Assembly (NCBI GenBank): GCA_947567595.1
Contig: CANOMQ010000029.1
Location: 1 to 51,835, forward strand
Length of the DNA stretch: 51,835 nt
Reading direction: 5' to 3'
DNA from: an uncultured Lachnospiraceae bacterium
GTDB lineage: Bacteria > Bacillota > Clostridia > Lachnospirales > Lachnospiraceae
Shown here: one piece after another, positions 24,304 to 32,449 of the stretch
How the letters are laid out: each line of letters starts with the position of its first letter
Numbering within the stretch: position 1 is the first letter of the stretch
Made by a program: the position numbers and the translations under genes
Notes under the pieces: generated by a model
Databases searched by the model: none
Seen by the model: the letters and a program-made list of their open reading frames with translations, nothing else
Told to the model about the DNA's origin: nothing

Positions 24304-25524
24304 TCACAGACAAATCCGCTGAAAGCTCTTCTTCCCTTTCTTCACGACAAATTCATTCTCAAACAGCCCTTTCGCAAATACCGCCTTCGCGTCTGTCACC
24401 TTTTCGCCGTTTACGGACACGCCGCCCTGTTCGACCGCGCGCCTTGCCTCCGACTTTGACGCAGTCATTCCTGCCTTGACCAAAATCGAAAGAATGTCAA
24501 TCGCCCCGTCCGTAAAATCGGCGTCCGAAAGTGTTGTCCTTGGCATGTTCTCCGAATTTGCGCCGCCCGCAAACAGTGCCTTTGCTGCCTCCTGCGCCTT
24601 GTCTGCCTCTTTTGTGCCATGCACAAGCTGCGTCAGCTCATACGCAAGGATTTCCTTCGCCTTATTTAACTCGCTGCCTTCCCATTTTTCCATCGGCGCA
24701 ATCTCCTCAAGCGGCAGGAACGTCAGCATTTTGATACACTTTATGACATCTGCGTCAGCCACATTTCTCCAGTACTGGTAAAACTCGTACGGTGATGTCT
24801 TTTTGGCATCAAGCCACACCGCGCCCGACTCCGTCTTGCCCATCTTCTTCCCCTCGGAATTGAGCAGCAGATTAATCGTCATCGCATACGCGTCCTTCCC
24901 AAGCTTGCGCCGGATTAGCTCCGTGCCGCCAAGCATGTTGCTCCACTGGTCGTCACCGCCAAACTGCATATTGCAGCCATAACGCTGGAAGAGCTCCAAA
25001 AAGTCGTAGCTTTGCATAATCATGTAGTTGAACTCCAAAAAGCTAAGCCCCCGCTCCATGCGCTGCTTGTAGCACTCCGCCGCAAGCATTCTGTTCACGC
25101 TGAAATGCGGCCCCACTTCCCTTAAAAGCTCCACATAATTCAAATCCAACAGCCAGTCGCCATTGTTTACCATAATCGCCTTATCCTCGCCAAACTCGAT
25201 AAAACGGCTCATCTGCTTTTGAAAACACTCAATATTGTGCGCAATGTCCTCCTTCGTGAGCATTTTGCGCATGTCCGTCTTTCCCGACGGGTCGCCAATC
25301 ATGCCCGTGCCGCCGCCAAGCAGCGCAATCGGCTTGTTGCCGCCCATCTGCAAACGCTTCATCAGGCAAAGCGCCATAAAATGCCCCACATGGAGACTGT
25401 CCGCCGTCGGGTCAAAGCCGATGTAAAACACCGCCTTGCCGGAATTAATCAGCTCCCTGATTTCCTTTTCATCTGTCACCTGCGCAATCAGTCCCCTTGC
25501 CACCAATTCATCATACAACTGCAT
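24304..25524 (-). CDS. tyrS: Tyrosyl-tRNA synthetase
   Basis: 406 residues from the ATG at 25524 (AAAGGAGGATACGAAA before it); the longer open frame runs into the leader RNA and is not coding. Class I synthetase: HIGH-type motif in [11 protein letters not shown], tyrosine-binding YDFLELF and GGDDQW, KMSKS-type loop KKMGKTESG. The C-terminal S4 RNA-binding domain ([19 protein letters not shown]) is present. Controlled by the T-box upstream. Confidence 0.96.
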   Translation of the reverse strand: MQLYDELVARGLIAQVTDEKEIRELINSGKAVFYIGFDPTADSLHVGHFMALCLMKRLQMGGNKPIALLGGGTGMIGDPSGKTDMRKMLTKEDIAHNIECFQKQMSRFIEFGEDKAIMVNNGDWLLDLNYVELLREVGPHFSVNRMLAAECYKQRMERGLSFLEFNYMIMQSYDFLELFQRYGCNMQFGGDDQWSNMLGGTELIRRKLGKDAYAMTINLLLNSEGKKMGKTESGAVWLDAKKTSPYEFYQYWRNVADADVIKCIKMLTFLPLEEIAPMEKWEGSELNKAKEILAYELTQLVHGTKEADKAQEAAKALFAGGANSENMPRTTLSDADFTDGAIDILSILVKAGMTASKSEARRAVEQGGVSVNGEKVTDAKAVFAKGLFENEFVVKKGKKSFQRICL

Positions 25525-25564
25525 TTTCGTATCCTCCTTTTTCCAATAAATGCCGCGGGACAGT

Positions 25565-25896
25565 TTTTCCATGCAACAAAAAAACCCGTCCCTGAACTGT
25601 TGTTTCATTCAAAGGACGAGGTTTGTCACCACGTGTTACCACCTTTATTCACGCAGAACTCACATCCTGCGCCTCAGTAAGTACGGGATTTTCTATTAAG
25701 AATAAATCCGATACTCCGCCCAAGATAACGTTCGGGCACTCCGTCACAGCCTACTCTCAGCCTCCTGATTTTGGTGTGCAGCTCCAAGATGTATTCACCA
25801 GTGCATTCCCCCGCGTCTCTCATCAACCGACCACTTTCTGTTGGCTTACGCAAAAGCTACTTTTTCCCTTCACAGCCTTTTATCACTATCAAGTAT
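25565..25896 (-). ncRNA. Tyrosine T-box leader of tyrS
   Basis: About 330 nt of untranslated leader. The T-box sequence AAAGGTGGTAACACG (25632-25646 region) precedes a terminator. Upstream is a Stem I with AGTA on the 5' side, an apical GGTTGATGAGAGA region and the specifier loop GAA-TAC-A (specifier 25791-25793, a tyrosine codon). Uncharged tRNA-Tyr should pair with the specifier and the T-box bulge and prevent termination. Confidence 0.93.
25577..25624 (-). terminator. T-box-controlled terminator before tyrS
   Basis: Stem AACC-CGTCC-TGAA pairing with TTCA-GGACG-GGTT, followed by seven T on the minus strand. The 5' arm can alternatively pair with the T-box region to form the antiterminator. 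Confidence 0.85.
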
Positions 25897-25902
25897 AAAG
25901 TG

Positions 25903-25931
25903 ATTATAAACACTCCGTTTTTATTTGTCAA
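25903..25931 (-). promoter_or_regulatory. Consensus sigma-A promoter of tyrS
   Basis: Minus-strand TTGACA (25926-25931), 17-bp spacer, TATAAT (25903-25908). Perfect match in both boxes. The -35 lies inside the last codons of the diguanylate cyclase gene. Confidence 0.85.
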
Positions 25932-28200
25932 CCATATTTTTCACCACATTTTTATAAAATGCAAAGCCGTTCTTGCCATGCTCCTTTACATAATACATCG
26001 CACTGTCCGCCTTTGACACAAGCTGCTCCACGTCCGTATCGTCGTCCGGGTAGACGCTCACGCCGATACACGCGGAAAGTCCGGTATGCTCCGCATTGCA
26101 CGCCTTCTTAATCTGCCTGATTTCTTCCTGCAGGCACCCAATCTTATCCGCCGCAATCTTCTCGTCGCTGTCCTTGACAAAAATGATAAATTCGTCCCCG
26201 CCAAAGCGCGCCACAATGTCATCACTCCGAAAAATCCGCTTCATGCCCGCCGCCACGCCAATCAGTATTTCATCACCCGCCAAATGACCCATCTGGTCAT
26301 TGACATTCTTGAAATTGTCAAGGTCAAAAAACAGCAGAATGCCCTTTTTCCCATCGTCCTCCATAAACTTCCTGACCAGCGCGTAAAACGCATTCTTATT
26401 GTAAAGCCCCGTCAGCTTGTCCCGCATGGAAGCGTCGCTTAACTGCATCATGCGGTTCACCTCTTTGTCAACGTCTGTCATTCTGCCAAGCATACGGTAG
26501 ACCTTCCCGTTCTTTTCCATACTGCTAAGCTTCACCTTATGCCAGCGGCTGATACCGCCCGCCACCTTAAGGCGTATCTGAAGCTCCGGCTTCTTTTTGC
26601 CCGTCCGAAGCTCCTCCAATGCTGCTAGGAAAAGCGGCAAGTCCCCCTCGTCAATAATTGTCCCAAAAGCCGCCTCCTCGCTTCCATCTGCAATCCGTCT
26701 TGGCGGTGCAATCCCGAAACGCTCTTTATAGTATGGAGGCCATGTATACTCGTTCGTCTTCACATCGCCGTAAAACACAACGTCCTTGGAGTCCTCCATA
26801 AAAATCCGGTACATCTCCTTCTCGTCTTCCAGTGCCTCCTTCAACATCTGTTCCCTGCTAAAGTCAATCAGCACGCAGGTAATATTCCGTTGACCATTCA
26901 GGTCATTATTCCTTGCCCCGTTTAACAGTATGGGCTTCATGCCGCCGCTGCTTTTAATGCTAAATTTAAGCTCAATCATCTCCGCAGTTGACCATGCCCA
27001 TCGCAGCCCCTTTTCCACCTTGTCCCTGTCCTCATCGCAGACAAAATCCAAAAACAGACTGTCCGGCTTTGGCGTCACGTCGTCCTCACCGTTTACCACG
27101 CACCAAAAACGGTCGTTCGCATATGCCACCCGAAAATCGTCCTTCTTGGTAATCGTCACCAGACCGCCGTGAATATTGTTGGTAATGTTTTTGAGATACT
27201 CCTCATTCTTGACCATCATCTGCATGATTTTGCTGCGGTTTTTCAAACGCACAAAAAGAACTGCCACGACAATCAGCACAATGACAAGAATGCCCATCGC
27301 AAGAAACAGTATCGGATTGTTTTCAATCTGCTCGGCAAACGACGGGTAGTACATTCTCGTAATCGTGTAATCCACAATCAGTTGGCGTGTATACTCCTCC
27401 GGCATTGCCGTAATTGCCTTATTAAAAATCCCCGCAAGCACCTCGTCCTCGCCCACAGTCACCGCGCACGCAAGCGCCTCCTGCGCAACGGAGCTTTTAT
27501 ACAGCATTAAATCACGGTACGACGACCGTTTTAAAAACTCGTCAATCACGTAAACACTCTGAAACACCAAATCGGCTTCCCCTTTTTGGAGAGCCTTGAG
27601 CGCCGCCTCCGTGTTGTCCGCGTACTCCACCTCATAGTTCGGGTATGTATCCTTTAAAAACTGGTAGCCCATGAGGTAACCCTTTGTGACAAGAACCTTC
27701 AGGGACTTGCTCATGTCAATTGACGCGCCCCTCTTTGCCACAAGCACCATATCGCTCGTAAAAAAAGGCTGCGTCAGCACAATATCGGGATTGCTCGTAT
27801 TTTCCCCGTAATGAAACACACCGACTGCCACATCGCAGTTTCCCGCAAGCATGTATTCAACCGGATTTGCGCCCGCCGGAAGCTCCAAGTACGCAAACTT
27901 CATGCCCGTATTGGTCTCTATCCACTTCATGATATCGATGGAAATGCCGCGCAGCTCGCCGTCCTCCTTGTAGGAAAGCGGCGCCCTCGTCACAAAATTC
28001 ACAAGCCGTATTTCCTTTCCCTGTGCAATATAGGCAAGCTCCTCCTCGCTGAACTCGATTTCCACACCCGAACGCTCCCGCGCCTGCGCAGCCTGAATGC
28101 CAAAGCCGCTTACAAGTGTTACAAGCATGATTACAATGCATAGAAGGCGCATTCCATTTCTTTTTCGTTTGTTACGATAACCGAACAGACTTTTCTTCAT
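25921..28200 (-). CDS. Membrane diguanylate cyclase with solute-binding sensor domain
   Basis: 759 residues. An N-terminal signal/anchor helix (about 17-38), a periplasmic-type amino-acid-binding-protein fold (about 48-285; IRLVNFVTRAPLSYKEDGEL, GISIDIMKWIE, NCDVAVG), a membrane helix (about 297-322), PAS-like regions, and a C-terminal GGDEF domain. The active motif ARFGGDEFIIF (about residue 665) is intact, and the product-inhibition site RxxD (RSDD) sits five residues before it. It should make cyclic di-GMP in response to an extracellular ligand. Preceded by a consensus promoter with a 12-bp palindrome. Confidence 0.9.
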   Translation of the reverse strand: MKKSLFGYRNKRKRNGMRLLCIVIMLVTLVSGFGIQAAQARERSGVEIEFSEEELAYIAQGKEIRLVNFVTRAPLSYKEDGELRGISIDIMKWIETNTGMKFAYLELPAGANPVEYMLAGNCDVAVGVFHYGENTSNPDIVLTQPFFTSDMVLVAKRGASIDMSKSLKVLVTKGYLMGYQFLKDTYPNYEVEYADNTEAALKALQKGEADLVFQSVYVIDEFLKRSSYRDLMLYKSSVAQEALACAVTVGEDEVLAGIFNKAITAMPEEYTRQLIVDYTITRMYYPSFAEQIENNPILFLAMGILVIVLIVVAVLFVRLKNRSKIMQMMVKNEEYLKNITNNIHGGLVTITKKDDFRVAYANDRFWCVVNGEDDVTPKPDSLFLDFVCDEDRDKVEKGLRWAWSTAEMIELKFSIKSSGGMKPILLNGARNNDLNGQRNITCVLIDFSREQMLKEALEDEKEMYRIFMEDSKDVVFYGDVKTNEYTWPPYYKERFGIAPPRRIADGSEEAAFGTIIDEGDLPLFLAALEELRTGKKKPELQIRLKVAGGISRWHKVKLSSMEKNGKVYRMLGRMTDVDKEVNRMMQLSDASMRDKLTGLYNKNAFYALVRKFMEDDGKKGILLFFDLDNFKNVNDQMGHLAGDEILIGVAAGMKRIFRSDDIVARFGGDEFIIFVKDSDEKIAADKIGCLQEEIRQIKKACNAEHTGLSACIGVSVYPDDDTDVEQLVSKADSAMYYVKEHGKNGFAFYKNVVKNMVDK

Positions 28201-28230
28201 ATATTCATTTTATCTCCAATGGTTTCGAAT

Positions 28231-28242
28231 ATTGTATACAAT
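28231..28242. promoter_or_regulatory. Palindromic operator candidate at the cyclase gene
   Basis: ATTGTATACAAT is a perfect 12-bp palindrome at the predicted transcription start. TTGTATACAA cores are typical of GntR-family operators, for example the Bacillus gnt operator. The regulator is not in this window. Confidence 0.45.
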
Positions 28243-28245
28243 TTT

Positions 28246-28274
28246 ATTATAAGTCTATATAAAAACGCTGTCAA
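28246..28274 (-). promoter_or_regulatory. Consensus sigma-A promoter of the diguanylate cyclase gene
   Basis: Minus-strand TTGACA (28269-28274), 17-bp spacer, TATAAT (28246-28251). Confidence 0.85.
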
Positions 28275-28280
28275 TAAAAA

Positions 28281-28300
28281 ATCGTTTTCCTTGGAAACGG
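28281..28300 (-). terminator. Hairpin after the SUFU gene
   Basis: Minus-strand CGTTTCC ... GGAAAACG with a small bulge, followed by ATTTTTT. It ends the accessory island and precedes the cyclase promoter. Confidence 0.5.
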
Positions 28301-28303
28301 TCC

Positions 28304-28723
28304 TTAGAAACGGTCTGCCACAACGCTCTTTCGATACGGGTTGATATAGTTCAAATGCCCCTGCTCAAATTTCTGTTCCAATGCTTCCAAGCCATTTTGT
28401 TTTTTGTAATCCCGTTCCTGAATTGTTATCGGAATAAGCCATAAAAACCGTATCAGCCCTGATTTTATCTGATGGTTTTCAAAGCACGAACCATCCAAGT
28501 ATGGCAGTGAAATCAAGCCATACAGCTCGATTGCGCTGGCGTTCGGATAATCAGACATTCCGCAAGTCGCATAGGTCCACATATTCCGACTGCTGCCCGG
28601 AGCAAATTTCAGGATTTTAAAATTGGCAGGCAATTCATTTACTGATCCTTTGGTAAATGTGTGCTCCGTAAATGCGCCCCAAAATTTGTAGTAGTGCGAT
28701 TTTATATCCTGACTATTGCTCAT
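28304..28723 (-). CDS. SUFU-domain immunity-type protein, probably internally deleted
   Basis: 139 residues with AAAGGAGC before the ATG. Bacterial SUFU (suppressor-of-fused) proteins are immunity factors of contact-dependent or polymorphic toxin systems. The N-terminal part (SSRNMWTYATCGMSDY) and the C-terminal part (YGLISLPYLDG, FLWLIPITIQERDYKK, GLEALEQKFEQ, NPYRKSVV) match the family. Complete members, as I remember them, are close to 200 residues, with a block containing a GHTVNFG-like motif between IEL and YGLISLP. Here the two are joined directly, so an in-frame loss of some 55 residues is likely. No toxin gene is adjacent. Confidence 0.72.
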   Translation of the reverse strand: MSNSQDIKSHYYKFWGAFTEHTFTKGSVNELPANFKILKFAPGSSRNMWTYATCGMSDYPNASAIELYGLISLPYLDGSCFENHQIKSGLIRFLWLIPITIQERDYKKQNGLEALEQKFEQGHLNYINPYRKSVVADRF

Positions 28724-28769
28724 GCTTTTTGCTCCTTTCAGGAACTTTTATTCTGTCTGCTGACAGACG

Positions 28770-28932
28770 TTAAATATACCACAGGATTTTTACAATAGAG
28801 ATATGTCTCGAAATTTTCTCAATGTAATGAAGCTTTGCCGCCAAAACTCGAACCTCACTGCCATTGCTGACCGCAAAAATATAGTAATTATTATCGGATA
28901 ACGAAGGCGGGGTTACCTTCCTTTTCCGTCAT
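28770..28932 (-). pseudogene. Frameshifted small immunity-type gene remnant
   Basis: An ATG at 28932 with AGGAAG eight bases upstream opens MTEKEGNPAFVIR and stops. One base shift near 28896 (a CC pair on the minus strand) restores DNNYYIFAVSNGSEVRVL and then AAKLHYIEKISRH, running to 28770. The joined product (about 53 residues) reads as coherent protein and is placed head to tail with its neighbours. I do not recognise the family. Orphan immunity gene decay is inferred from context. Confidence 0.45.
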
Positions 28933-28947
28933 CCAAACTGCTTCCTG

Positions 28948-29505
28948 CTACTTTTGTAAAACCGTATAGATTTGTTCCTTTGGCAGCAGTAAATGAATAT
29001 CTTCTCCAAGTCTTTTCTTCCTGTCCAGCTCCTTTACATAATCCGTGATGTCCGTAAGCTTTACAATCCATTCATTCACATACTTTTTTACAGCTTCTCC
29101 CCTTAACCCAAGCTGGATTGACCGATAGTCCAAGGGATTTCCATGCACATCCCGTTCCGGGTCCCACTGGCACCTGATTTCGGATTTTTTTATCTGCTCT
29201 TTCCATTCCGAAAAGCTTATCCCCATTCCATCATGGTATGAGGACAATACGGCATTTTGGACAAGATAGTCAAAGGCGCTGCGCTTGATGTCAATTGCAA
29301 GAATGTGCTCCTGATTTTCTTTCGTTCCCCAGCCACACCGATACATCATCCACAAAAAAGAGGGGTTTATCCAAGTCATTCTGTCCATGCAAAAGCCCTT
29401 GCCAAACGTGCCTTTTTCCAGCGCCTCGTTTGCAATTGTGTGATTGTATGCCTGATAAACCCTGATTGTAGCTTCCGTGTAGAATGCCCGTATTTCCTTT
29501 TTCAT
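28948..29505 (-). CDS. DUF4291 family protein
   Basis: 185 residues, typical for DUF4291. Diagnostic blocks: IRAFYTEATIRVYQAYN near the start, then MDRMTWINPSFLWMMYRCGW, GTKENQEHILAIDIKR, and CQWDPERDVHG followed by RSIQLGLRG. GGGAG precedes the ATG. The biochemical function of the family is not known to me; members are often found scattered among accessory and stress genes, as here between immunity-type genes. It appears intact. Confidence 0.88.
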   Translation of the reverse strand: MKKEIRAFYTEATIRVYQAYNHTIANEALEKGTFGKGFCMDRMTWINPSFLWMMYRCGWGTKENQEHILAIDIKRSAFDYLVQNAVLSSYHDGMGISFSEWKEQIKKSEIRCQWDPERDVHGNPLDYRSIQLGLRGEAVKKYVNEWIVKLTDITDYVKELDRKKRLGEDIHLLLPKEQIYTVLQK

Positions 29506-29614
29506 AAATCAAATCTCCCATTCTGTTGTTATTTTGGCTGCCCTGTCCACAAAACTGACACTACTGTCATTTTTGCATGTACAAGGTCTTTTAAATTCCA
29601 TTGCGTTCTGTTCT

Positions 29615-29960
29615 TTAATATATAATCGTTATATTTTCATACACGCTTATTTGTTTCGGTTTATCTTTCTTTTTCACATGAACTGTAAACATATGTGGTT
29701 TATAATATCTGTAAGTTTTATATTTATTCTCAGGTGCGCTAGATTGTGTAATGGAAACGTCTGTCGCGCCTGCAAAGCATAAAATGATTTCTGAAAACAT
29801 ATGCAGCATTTCTTCATGACTCATTTGCCGCAGTTTTCCCTCATAGACGGCATTGTATGCTACATCGCTTGATGTGTATGCTCCTTTGGACGCTTCATCA
29901 ATGAACATGAGTTCCTCATTACATGCAAAAATTACAATTTCCCTTATATGTTTCGTTCAT
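29615..29960 (-). pseudogene. Immunity-type gene of unknown family, N-terminal frameshift likely
   Basis: A 97-residue frame starts at the ATG at 29908 (MFIDEASKGAYTSS) with GAGGAA before it. The same frame, read upstream, continues as coherent protein without a start (REIVIFACNEEL). A well-placed ATG with AAAGGA lies at 29960 in another frame (MNE...). Removing one A from GAAACAT joins MNE to HIREIVIFACNEEL and MFIDEASKG. The gene may therefore be frameshifted, or may use the internal start. Body segments: NAVYEGKLRQMSHEEM and FAGATDVSITQ. I recognise no family. Confidence 0.5.
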
Positions 29961-29989
29961 CTTTTGAATATCCTTTTTCACAAGAAATC

Positions 29990-30286
29990 TTAATCTGTGC
30001 GAAAGTAAGATAAAAATTCGTCTTTATACACTATTTCTATCTTCACATTTTTCGTGCACACATTTTCAAAACATTCAAATGCTGCTATCATCTGCTTTTG
30101 CATTCTCTCCTTCGTTTTTTGTGGTATATTTTTTGTATCCTTCTCGCTATCCACAATCTCTTTGACGAGCTGAAAGCATTGTACTTTTTCATTATCAAAA
30201 CCCTCTCCGTCAAAATACATCTCATCAAAAATGCCTGCCAAACACTCCAATTCCTCATATTGCTGTGCATTCATGACAATTTTCAT
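29990..30286 (-). CDS. Hypothetical small acidic protein in the immunity island
   Basis: 98 residues from the ATG at 30286, chosen for GGGAGGTG seven bases before it; the frame is open upstream but without a site. Starts MKIVMNAQQYEELECLAGIF. Acidic first half, then a helical stretch with KERMQKQMIAAFECFE and a C-terminal strand-like KIEIVYKDEFLSYF. No recognised family. Size, charge and position between SUKH and other immunity-type genes suggest an orphan immunity protein, but that is inference. Confidence 0.55.
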   Translation of the reverse strand: MKIVMNAQQYEELECLAGIFDEMYFDGEGFDNEKVQCFQLVKEIVDSEKDTKNIPQKTKERMQKQMIAAFECFENVCTKNVKIEIVYKDEFLSYFRTD

Positions 30287-30371
30287 ATTCACACCTCCCA
30301 GCAATAATGCCTCCGCCTTTACAATCAGCAATGTCAAATGGCAGGTCAAACGTCTCCAAAGGAACTGCACC

Positions 30372-30974
30372 CTAAGAACATTTCCCATTCAAACGCAGAG
30401 CCGCCTCATAAACAGGTATGCTCAAATCCATTCCCTGTTCGCAAACACCCTCATACCAATCATAAAGATCAATAAACAAAACCTTACTCCATTTTTCAAG
30501 TAATATATCAATGCTTTGTGCAATCGTTAAACCATGCAGGTTAATCCCTATGTCAAACACTTCATGATCCAAAAACACAATTCTGCCATTTCTGTCATCA
30601 TAGCAGAACGCGTCGCCATTCGCAAACCGGAATACTGGGTACCAGTGCAGAAAGTCCTCAACTACCCTGTCCTGCTCCTCTATCAACCCTGCCTCCATGT
30701 CCTTTGCGGTTTCACACCACAGCTCATGCTCGCTTCGCAATTGTTCATAAGGGACGAAATCGACATAGCCGTTTACACTATGCGTATCAGCTTCCCAATT
30801 TATCAGGAACTTTTTATAATGATTATAAAGGTATTTCACTTCCTCGGAAATGCCAAACGCAAATATATCAAACGTATGTTCTTTATCGCACGCTGCAATA
30901 TCGCTGTCTATAATTGTTATACCGCTGTTTTTGCTGTTAAGCTTGTTTTTTAACTCCTTAAAATAATCTATCAC
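30372..30974 (-). CDS. SUKH (SMI1/KNR4) superfamily immunity-type protein
   Basis: 200 residues, starting with GTG at 30974 (GGGGG about 11 bases upstream). The start overlaps the ATGTGA end of the upstream remnant. The SUKH core is recognisable from FAFGISEEVKYLYNHY and above all from WYPVFRFANGDAFCYDDRNG followed by RIVFLDHEVFDI. SUKH proteins neutralise nuclease toxins of contact-dependent and polymorphic systems. It appears intact, with no adjacent toxin. Its overlap with a decayed upstream frame suggests that a toxin or immunity gene was once directly upstream. Confidence 0.72.
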   Translation of the reverse strand: MIDYFKELKNKLNSKNSGITIIDSDIAACDKEHTFDIFAFGISEEVKYLYNHYKKFLINWEADTHSVNGYVDFVPYEQLRSEHELWCETAKDMEAGLIEEQDRVVEDFLHWYPVFRFANGDAFCYDDRNGRIVFLDHEVFDIGINLHGLTIAQSIDILLEKWSKVLFIDLYDWYEGVCEQGMDLSIPVYEAALRLNGKCS

Positions 30975-31820
30975 ATGAAATAAACCCCCGTTTCGGTATC
31001 ATAACCTTGCTTCCACATTTTTTGCCATTTTACAGTCCAGTCCTTTATTTCATTGGAATGCTATTCCTGACAATAACGCCAATACGCTTCCTGCTCTTTT
31101 CCACCAACACCTATTCCATGCAAAAAACAGGGATCAATAAATTCCTTTGGATTTCTGTCATGATTAGCCAAATATACCTGCAATGACTCCATAGAAGCAA
31201 TGGAATACGCCTTCGATGTAATCCCGGTCCACCGCGTCCAAGCCGCCGCCCTTTAGCAGCCGAAAGCCGCCGTCTGTTCTTTGCCACGCCTTTGGAAAAC
31301 AGCCGTCCGTTGATAAATCCCTTGCCAAGTACTTATTCTGCACGGTATATTGCTTTCCCTTCAACGCAATATCAATAAAAGTATACTCCAAATGGTTTTC
31401 ATATAAATTTATATCGCAAAAGGAAACCTCCTCACTCTCTAATCTCACCCAAAAAACATCTGTCAGTGAGGCACACCGATAGGAAAGCGCAATTTGGGCA
31501 CGTTCCCTGTCGGTTACAGCCTGCAGCATTCCGATACTATTTAACAGCTCTTTCGCATATTTCCTGTCCAATGTAAGCACCCTCGTTGCACACCAATAAT
31601 TAAAATTCGTGACATTGTTCACGAACGTATCAATATCATCCGTTTCCTCCAAATATAAATGATAGGGCATAAATGGTTTGGAATAAATTTTACATTGCCC
31701 AGTTTCGCTAAGCTTTGCAACGGTTCTGTCCATGTGCATAATTTCATATACCTTTTTCTCCGCCACGCAATCGCCCTCCTCTCCATTAAATTTAATCAAC
31801 CAATCTCTCTCTTTTTCCAA
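30971..31820 (-). pseudogene. Chimeric, frameshifted remnant related to a HipA-like family
   Basis: Frame one (31820 to 31164) starts only with TTG, lacks a ribosome binding site and runs through AKLSETGQCKIYSKPF, MPYHLYLEETDDIDTFVNN, YWCATRVLTLDRKYAKELLN and GCFPKAWQRTDGGFRLLKGG before ending in a short tail. A second frame then continues the family-like text: ITSKAYSIASMESLQVYLAN, KEFIDPCFLHGIGVGG, with an in-frame TAG at 31061-31063, and goes on as HSNEIKDWTVKWQKMW and GYDTETGVYFM to a stop at 30971. Some 35 codons appear to be missing at the junction near 31205. I associate the family with HipA-like kinase relatives from memory only; decay is directly visible. Confidence 0.6.
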
Positions 31821-31843
31821 TAATCACAATTACCCATAACGTA

Positions 31844-32080
31844 TCATAGCTCCTCTTCACACGGCGGGCGAACCATTTCTAAAAACTGTTTCTCGACTGC
31901 CCCGAATAACCGGTAATTCTTCCTTGCAGTATGGAGTGACACTCCATTTTCCCCTATCACACGTTCAGGCATATCCTGTGCAGCCTCGTCGTACTGCCAA
32001 AAGCAGACCGCACAAATATCCGTAACAACTTCGTCCGAATTATCAATCGTTAAACAGCCACAGCATGGACACCTTATCAT
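31844..32080 (-). CDS. CPCC-type cysteine-rich small protein
   Basis: 78 residues. The N-terminus MIRCPCCGCLTID holds the CPCC motif, followed by ICAVCFWQYDEA. The four to five cysteines likely bind zinc. This small family (Cys-rich CPCC) is common in immunity and accessory gene clusters. The ATG overlaps the stop of the upstream 116-residue gene (ATGA), so the two are translationally coupled. The C-terminal NGVSLHTARKNYRLFGA segment is also conserved in the family as I know it. No function is established. Confidence 0.8.
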   Translation of the reverse strand: MIRCPCCGCLTIDNSDEVVTDICAVCFWQYDEAAQDMPERVIGENGVSLHTARKNYRLFGAVEKQFLEMVRPPCEEEL

Positions 32081-32427
32081 AAGACTTTAGTTCCACCCTT
32101 ATTTTCTTTTATTCGATGATTAAGAATACCCAATACATTTTCCAGCCTTTGCTGTAACAATTCATTTTCTTCTCTAGTTTGATTGGTGCAGTAAATTTCA
32201 TTGCCAAAATCCTCATGCCACAGCAGCTCATATTCGGAGTCTGCCAAGCGAATGCGGAGGATACGATACCACAATCCGTCAATTTTCTCATCCACTGTAA
32301 ATCCGTATACTTTTGAAAATAATTTCACAAGATAATCATTTCCGTCGATATAGTCGAAATTTATCAATACAAATTCAACCCTGTTATCTTTTTCGTTATT
32401 GATGACCTTGTTATATGTAACCTCCAT
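32077..32427 (-). CDS. Hypothetical immunity-type protein, 116 residues
   Basis: Starts at the ATG at 32427 with a strong GGATTGGAGGAATAAG before it. It reads MEVTYNKVINNEKDNRVEFV, then LINFDYIDGNDYLVKLFSKV, GLWYRILRIRLADSEYELLW and a helical C-terminus. In the DNA as given it is also in frame with the upstream Imm49-like gene, but that fusion appears to come from a one-base deletion (32520-32525). Its own start and ribosome binding site show that it is a separate gene. It overlaps CPCC by four bases. No family recognised; strand-helix content and context suggest an immunity protein. Confidence 0.65.
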   Translation of the reverse strand: MEVTYNKVINNEKDNRVEFVLINFDYIDGNDYLVKLFSKVYGFTVDEKIDGLWYRILRIRLADSEYELLWHEDFGNEIYCTNQTREENELLQQRLENVLGILNHRIKENKGGTKVL

Positions 32428-32449
32428 CTTATTCCTCCAATCCAATGAT

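Noticed and set aside
29506-29614. Short frame MEFKRPCTCKNDSSVSF upstream of DUF4291
   Set aside because: About 30 codons, no ribosome binding site and no known family; possibly the end of a lost gene, but not supportable.
30272-30371. Possible coding remnant after the SUKH stop (PLETFDLPFDIADCK and GGGIIAGRC text)
   Set aside because: It reads protein-like but is only about 35 codons, overlaps the next gene's ribosome site and has no recognised homologue; chance cannot be excluded.
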